Below, one piece after another: positions 57,942 through 64,000 of a stretch of 64,000 nucleotides of DNA. Made by a program: the position numbers and the translations under genes. Every line of letters begins with the position of its first letter. Within the stretch, counting starts at the first letter, position 1. The notes beneath the pieces are model-generated. The model saw nothing but the letters and a program-made list of their open reading frames with translations. It was not told the origin of the DNA and did not search any database. The stretch comes from Epinephelus fuscoguttatus (lineage: Eukaryota; Chordata; Actinopteri; Perciformes; Serranidae), in the NCBI RefSeq assembly GCF_011397635.1, contig NC_064753.1, positions 25,010,322 through 25,074,321 of the forward strand, read 5' to 3'.

Positions 57942-58699
57942 CTCATTTGACCAATAACTGACACTGATATCGATATATCCACTTTTCCCCTTCCTAATTT
58001 TAGTGATCATCATCTTCTGTAGTGGAATTAACATCATATTTTGCATGAACACTCTTATTGTGATGGCCCACCAGCAGATGGAGACATGAAATACAATGAT
58101 TTTCAATGTAAGTTATATTCATTCATAGATAAGAAATAAGAAAAAGCATTGTGGCCGATTCTGACAATTCATTTTAAAGTCAGTATTGGCCGATAACGAT
58201 GACATGTTGATATTACTGTGCATCCCTACTTGTTTCTTCTAACCAATGGTCCAGAGCCCAACACAGTTTTAATTTGTATTTACACATTCCAGTATGTACA
58301 AACCTGCAAAGAACTCCCCTTCCATCTTCATACAGAGAGCAGACAATAAAGCCAGATGACAAACATGGTGCATATGTTCAGGTGTGGGCGACCCTGCCTG
58401 ACATTCAAGTCAAGTTTGAATATAACACAGACACTGCAACAGCACCAAATACCTTCCTCCACTCCTGCCACACTTTGTCTCACAGATAACTTTGAACCCA
58501 CTACTGTCACAGTCCTGAACTTTACCAGAGCTGTGTATAAAACCCCTAGAACTTCTTCAGAATCAAAGAAGCAGACGCTCGCAGCTTTCCCACTCCTTCC
58601 TGCCTTTCGAAGCCAAATGACTATTTAATTGAGAGCTTTAAAGAGCTTATGACTATGAGTCATTTTCTCACTAACACACATGGTACGGTTTGTAACTTT

Positions 58700-59317
58700 A
58701 TAACTACCCTGAAACAGCCAGTGCTAAATTCCTCAGCAACTTACTTCCCTCTTCCTCTCTATGTCCCCCCTCCCCTCCCCCTCCCTAATTAGGCAGTCCC
58801 TCTCTTTCTCTTTCTTCCTCCTCCATCACTGAGTTTGCCTCCGAAGCGTCAGCAGGCCAGCCAATCACAAAAAAGAGGATGTGGCACTCACCCTCCCATG
58901 GCCACTCACCCTGTCCAACCAATGAGCTCAGAGATGGTGGGCAGGGTCGTGTTCTGGCCCTCCCTGCTTCTCTCTCCCTCTCACTGCCTCCTGCAGCTAG
59001 ACTTGCTGTCTCACTCATGCTTCCTGGCTTCACTCACATGCTCAGAGAGGGAAGAGCTATAGAGAGTCTTAGCTGCACATGAAGAAGCTCTGTCTATTTT
59101 AAACCACACCGGATTGGACTCAGGATATTTGTATATCTCTTGCGGCGTGTGACAGATTGTATATACCAAGTACAGCCAGGGGCAGAGTTTGAGTTTCTTT
59201 GTTTTAGTTTTTTTATTTAGGATTTTTATCCATCTGACTTGAGGTGATCGTGTGTGTGACAGAGAAAGTGTGTTTGAGTCAGTCTGCATGTGTGTGTGAT
59301 AGAGAAACAGGAGCAGG
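58700..59317 (+). promoter_or_regulatory. hk1: Candidate hk1 promoter and 5' UTR
   Basis: CT-rich sequence upstream of the first hk1 coding exon with two CCAAT boxes (58861-58865 and 58919-58923), each followed by 'ca' or 'gag', about 400-455 bases before the ATG. No clear TATA box. Assignment rests on position, and the transcription start is unknown. Confidence 0.3.
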
Positions 59318-59380
59318 ATGATTGCGGCCCAGCTACTAGCCTATTACTTCACTGAACTCAAGGATGATCAGGTCAAAAAG
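59318..59380 (+). CDS. hk1: Hexokinase 1, first coding exon (gene continues past window)
   Basis: ATG 59318 opens [20 protein letters not shown], then Lys, then GTGAGT: 63 nt, 21 codons, phase 0. This matches the common N-terminus of vertebrate HK1 exactly as I remember it. It is the amphipathic helix that docks hexokinase on the mitochondrial outer membrane (VDAC). The exon has the same length and phase as hkdc1 exon 1 (32981-33043), as expected for tandem paralogues. Position after hkdc1 on the same strand matches the human order. The rest of the enzyme lies beyond 64000, so catalytic residues cannot be checked. Confidence 0.95.
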
Positions 59381-62300
59381 GTGAGTGATGTTCTTTACTT
59401 CTGCCTCCATTTTTTGACATTGTGATTGTGTGGATGAGAGAGACTGATGGGGAGACAAAGGAGAGGCTGAGAGGAGAGGAAAGGAGAGGAGAGGAGAGGA
59501 CAGCATGTGCTGGTAGAGGTCAATGAGTTTACTCATACCGGCATCATCAGAACTTTGCTGTAAAGCTGGAGTTGTGCCGTAAAGTGTATATCAGGAAATC
59601 TTTGTTATAAGATACATCTCTTTCAGGAAATGATCAAAACGTGGAGCATGCCGGGAGAGAAGTGCGGTAGTCACCTCATGGCCACAAGGATTTGTTTTTA
59701 TTGTAAGACATAAATCAGGCTGGCTTAGTGGGACGTGACAAACTGCACAGCGTAGTAAGATGTGTAGTCATGGCACATCAGTGTTGCCATGATGTAAGTT
59801 TTGGGAGGTGTGGCGAAGAAGAGAAATGAGGAAGTCAGAAGCAAAGATGAGCGGACAGATGAGCTGATGGAGGAGAAACTATAGAGCTTGACAAGAAAGA
59901 GCAAGAGTTATTTCAGGGGTCACCGGGTTTCCTTTATGTTCTCGTTAGAATGATACTTGAAACTTTAATTTCTCTCAGTCGAGCTCAACAGAGGACAAAG
60001 AGGAAAAAGAACTAAGCTGCTTTAATAAGTTAAAATATTCAGTAAATGTGCTGCCTGCCTTTCATTGTTTTATAGCAGCCTGTTAACAGCTGATCCTTTG
60101 ACATGCTCATTGTGATTATAGTAAAACCAGGAATTTACTGTGTGTTTCGAGAGAAAAATCAACTAAGAAAGTGGCAGCAACACACATAGCGAAGATCCCT
60201 TATCTCCATATCTGCTTCTACCATATGTCCGTATGCTTTGGGTGCTGTCTAAAGTCTTCTGTAGCACTAATTGCTGTTTACCTAAAAGAATTAAAAGAGA
60301 ACTAAAAGAGTCTTTTAGTAGGTTTTAAAGCATGATTGGATATGAAAAATTTCAAGGTGAAAGAGGGGAAGAGTGTCATGAGTTGAGCACCATGAATGTG
60401 TCTTTCATAGCTTCTCAGCTGAGCAGCCCACACCGTCAGTGTGACTGCTGGTGTAAAACTGACTGGACCAGTTTTAGTCGTCTGTAGAACTGTGTGTGTA
60501 TGTGTGTGTGCTGAAGGAATTGATCTTATCCGCTCAGACAACACTGACAGTGTGAAGTACTTCCTGAGTAAATGTGTGATGAAATAATGTTGCCTGGCAA
60601 CACACACAGTTCCATTCTGTAAAACTATCCCAGGTGGCCACCAGCGCTGTTAGACATTGGTTGCTGGTTGAATTAAGGTTGTGATGTAGGGCGACTAAAT
60701 TCAGTGTCAGGACAACGTTTCATGCCAACATCGATTTGACACAGAATACTGACGACAGATGATGTTGATATTTTGTTGATTTCAAGTTGTGTTGTTAAGT
60801 TACCAAAATCCAGAGTCTTCCAAATGTACACAACGTGAAATTTTAACGTGAGACATTTAAAATATCGTCAATCAGATTTTCATTCCAACCTAAATTTAAC
60901 CTCTGTACAAGGGGTCCAGTTGCTTTCTGACATCTCAATGACCTCCAGTGCAGGCAGGAATTGTAGTCCCATAAAGTAAAACTCAGTCAGAGGAAGTCTG
61001 TGACATCATAAATTTATTGCACCTTTTATAGAGAGCCTTTTAACTCTGTTTCCTATAGCCTGATATTTTTCATTGTTGGTGAACAATAACAACAAACTGC
61101 ATTAGATATTCAACATGTCCAAGACTGCTGGACAGCAGCAGAACAACATGAGTCACGAGTAGTCAGGAAGGGCGGGCGATTACTAGAAAAGTTTCACATC
61201 CTTTATTCAGTGTATTTGAGCTGTTTCAGGCATGGTATAGGTTACCATCCCTTCAAACCACCTGGGCTGCTACCACTGTTGCACTGTTGAACAAACTGTG
61301 AACAAAAATGACTGCGAGGATGCTGCCTCTTATGATATGTAGAGCACTTTAATAATAGAGGATGAATAGGACTATAATAATGTTTGTTTATTTTAGTGCT
61401 GCTGCTGTTGTTGTTGTTGTTGTTGTTGTTAGTGTGATTATAATTGTCTCTTAATGTATCAGACAATCACTGTATGCTACATGATGACTTTCCAAAAGGA
61501 CAACTAAATATCTATCTGTATTTGTCAGTATTAAATTCTTTTTCTACACCAGTGGAAATGTCTTAATTACATTTTGTTAAATTTGTATTTAATCCAAAGC
61601 CATGTCTCCACACGTGCTGTCAACATATGTTGCAGAGCCCCTTTAAGGTCGCTCCCTGATGATGTCATGTCATCACAAACTGCAGATTCTACATAAAATG
61701 CTGATCTTCTTCCTGTATAAGTGGAAAAAGTTCACAGCTGTCACGCTTCCGTCCTTCATTCCTCTGCCTGCCTGTCGCCACACTCTCAGTTCAGTTGAAT
61801 TCAGCAGTCTTTATTCACTCGAGGCGATACACAGAGCTGCCATTACCAGGTGTGCCTCGTGTGCCAAAGTCAAATCAGTCTGTAAAGGTGAAATACATTT
61901 ATCAGCAGCCAGGATCTGATGTAATACAACACATCTCCCTCCTTCTTTACTCCTGCTCTCTTCCTCTCCCTGCCTCCCTAAAATAGGCCAGCTTTGAGTC
62001 ATGTGACCATAGGTGACAGGAGGAGAAGGCTTACACACAAATACACCCACACACACACACACTGCGCCAGGTGTGTAGCTATTGTGTATCTCTGCAAAGA
62101 GCAGGGCTTGTCTGGACCGAGACATCAGCCTCTCTTGTTGCGAAACATAGAGCTCAGGATTTAAGCAACCATGAGTGAAAGTGTGCAGATAATCTCATTA
62201 CTAATGTATTTTCAGACAAACTGTGTGTAGCTGCAGCTGTCAAAGAGCTGCAATCAGCTGAGTGTGTCCTCACTTCATTCAGTCCACTGCAGTATCCTTG

Positions 62301-64000
62301 ACTGTACTCTTTGACACACTGTGGGCTGTTAGCAGGCATCCAGAGCAGAGTGTGTTGAGGGGAAGGAGCAGGAGAGGGCAGCCAGTGTAGAGGACAGTAT
62401 TTTTCCACATGGCAAGGCCGTGTGTGCACGACATCGTGCACACGTACATACACAATGGAGTCAGGTTTCAGTGCTTCCTCAAACCACCTCACGGTGACAA
62501 GGAGAACCACGCCATTGTTGAGGGGAGGAATGCAAACAGAGAGGCAAGAGAGAAGGAGAAAGAGGGGAAGAAAAGGGGTGGGAGGGAGTTTAGCTTAGCC
62601 TGAGGCACTGCCATAGAAAGCTGTGTGTCAGAGGTGTGTTTAAGGGAAAACATGGCCTTTACAGTTTCACGCATACAGACACACACCGCATAGGCCTCAT
62701 GTGACCTTACTGGAAAATGTCACTTTGCTCAGCATCAGTGGAAAAACTGAAAACTCCTGTTTTGGTTAAAATACCCTAATAAATCTAATGAAGATGAATC
62801 ATACTTGTTGTTCACAGTATTTGCTGTATTCATGTGAGGGGTGAGAATCCACAGCAGAGATCTGAGCTGTGATATCAGATGATGCCCTGCTTTAACAAAG
62901 TGCTTAGGCATGGTTTCTGTCTGCAGAATGCTGAGTCATAAATGCTAATTTCTTTCCTGCAGCAGGGACTGAATTTAATCTGAGTTCAGTGTGTTTCTCT
63001 TAGTCTGATGTAAAGAAATGTGGACAATGCCTGCATTTAATCCCCTTCTTTGTAACATAGCACGCCTGCTCATCCAGTAACACATTGTTATTCAAGTAGA
63101 CTCTCCAAGGATGCATTCTCATTCAATTGGCTGATTAGAAATGCATTGAGAACCCAAGTTAGCTCAGTGTGTATATACTGTATATAAACTGGTTGGTTCA
63201 TGTAGAATACAGTTATGTGACACTGGGATGTTCACATCATGTTGATTCATCTCAAGGCGAGGTGGTGAAAAGATCAGAATTTCTATTAAGAGTAATGAGT
63301 AGCAGCACTGGCAGGCAGCAGTGGTGTAGTAGCAGTTGGCATGAGCAGAATGGGTTGGCAGCTTAAATAAGTGTAACCTCAGTAGATCTGAGTACATCAG
63401 CTGACAGTTTGAGGGGTGCACATGACCTGCACTAAAGTAACTCGTGCTCATTCACAGACATAAATATCTGTTTTCAAGTTAATCACATTGGTGTGTACCA
63501 CAGTGTCATGTAAAGTAGAATAAATCTCCACCCCCTCATATGCAATATAAACTTGTTAAATTTTATGGCTCTCAACAGGTATGCAAACACTCAGCTAATG
63601 ATATGTGACATCACTTGAGGCAGTGTATTAGATTTTTATGCAGCTCCTTCTGGAGACACAAAAGGCTTCAAGCTTTTTCACATATAAAGTAGAACTCCGC
63701 ATGAGCTGTTAACAGACTTAGATGTGTGAAAGAAAGTTTGGACTTTCACATCATTGGACAACTCAAGTTGCCAAATACAAGTTTTATTTTTAAAAGTTTT
63801 CTTTCAGTGATTATTAATATAATGTTGAGACATGATCTACTGTTTGACAGGCAAAGTTTGTCCTGTGGAGGTAAAAGGAAAAAGTGCTTTCCCTGATTGG
63901 TGTTAGGGTGTGGTTACTTTTGTCTCTAGCTGACCTGAGGCCTCATTTAGTGCGTTAACATGACATTAGAGAAAATTGATTTGTTGTGTTAGTTCGACTA
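59381..64000 (+). other. hk1: hk1 intron 1 (incomplete)
   Basis: No exon resembling the next hexokinase exon (starting VDxFL or VDKYL) was found, so the first intron is longer than 4.6 kb. It contains GGAGA repeats near 59470-59500, a (TTG)n run at about 61404-61431, and unremarkable AT-rich sequence. Enhancers are plausible but not identifiable by eye. Confidence 0.5.

Overview
The window is vertebrate, almost certainly teleost fish, nuclear DNA. The genes have many short exons with GT/AG introns, their proteins closely match human VPS26A, SUPV3L1, HKDC1 and HK1 as I remember them, and the introns and spacers are full of fish-type repeats: a Tc1 transposon, tRNA-derived SINEs, TTAA-ended MITEs, L2-like LINE ends and long TG/CA microsatellites. 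The gene order, all on the + strand, is serglycin-like (3' end) - vps26a - supv3l1 - hkdc1 - hk1 (first exon). This is the order of the human 10q22 block SRGN-VPS26A-SUPV3L1-HKDC1-HK1, so synteny and sequence agree.

Layout: 1-3299 is intron or flank with a LINE ORF1 remnant and a MITE. 3300-3775 holds the last two coding exons of a serglycin-like proteoglycan. 3776-6773 is spacer with nested repeats. 6774-13829 is vps26a (9 coding exons, 328 aa), whose fourth intron carries a dead 1.6 kb Tc1 element. 13830-19214 is 3' UTR and spacer. 19215-29307 is supv3l1 (16 coding exons, 788 aa). 29308-32980 is spacer with two MITEs. 32981-49796 is hkdc1 (21 coding exons, 946 aa). 49797-59317 is spacer with a hAT element nested in a MITE. 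59318-59380 is the first coding exon of hk1, and its first intron runs past the window end.

Functions: Vps26A is an arrestin-fold subunit of retromer (endosome-to-Golgi and recycling traffic). Supv3L1 is a mitochondrial DExH RNA helicase that works with PNPase in RNA decay. Hkdc1 and Hk1 are tandem-domain hexokinases, tandem paralogues that share the N-terminal mitochondria-binding helix. The genes are conserved neighbours and do not form a pathway as a set.

The most unusual points are in hkdc1 and supv3l1. In hkdc1 the C-terminal half alone carries three introns that split exons which, as I recall, are undivided in mammals. One lies exactly at the domain junction, at the position that matches the exon 1/exon 2 boundary. 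Another sits in a net +30-residue acidic insertion near the active site. In supv3l1 a ~31-copy TG repeat replaces the polypyrimidine tract of one 3' splice site. A tandem duplication in hkdc1 intron 6 holds an unidentified 148-codon minus-strand frame broken by a single TGA. I saw no evidence of a defence system, CRISPR array or other novel multigene system.
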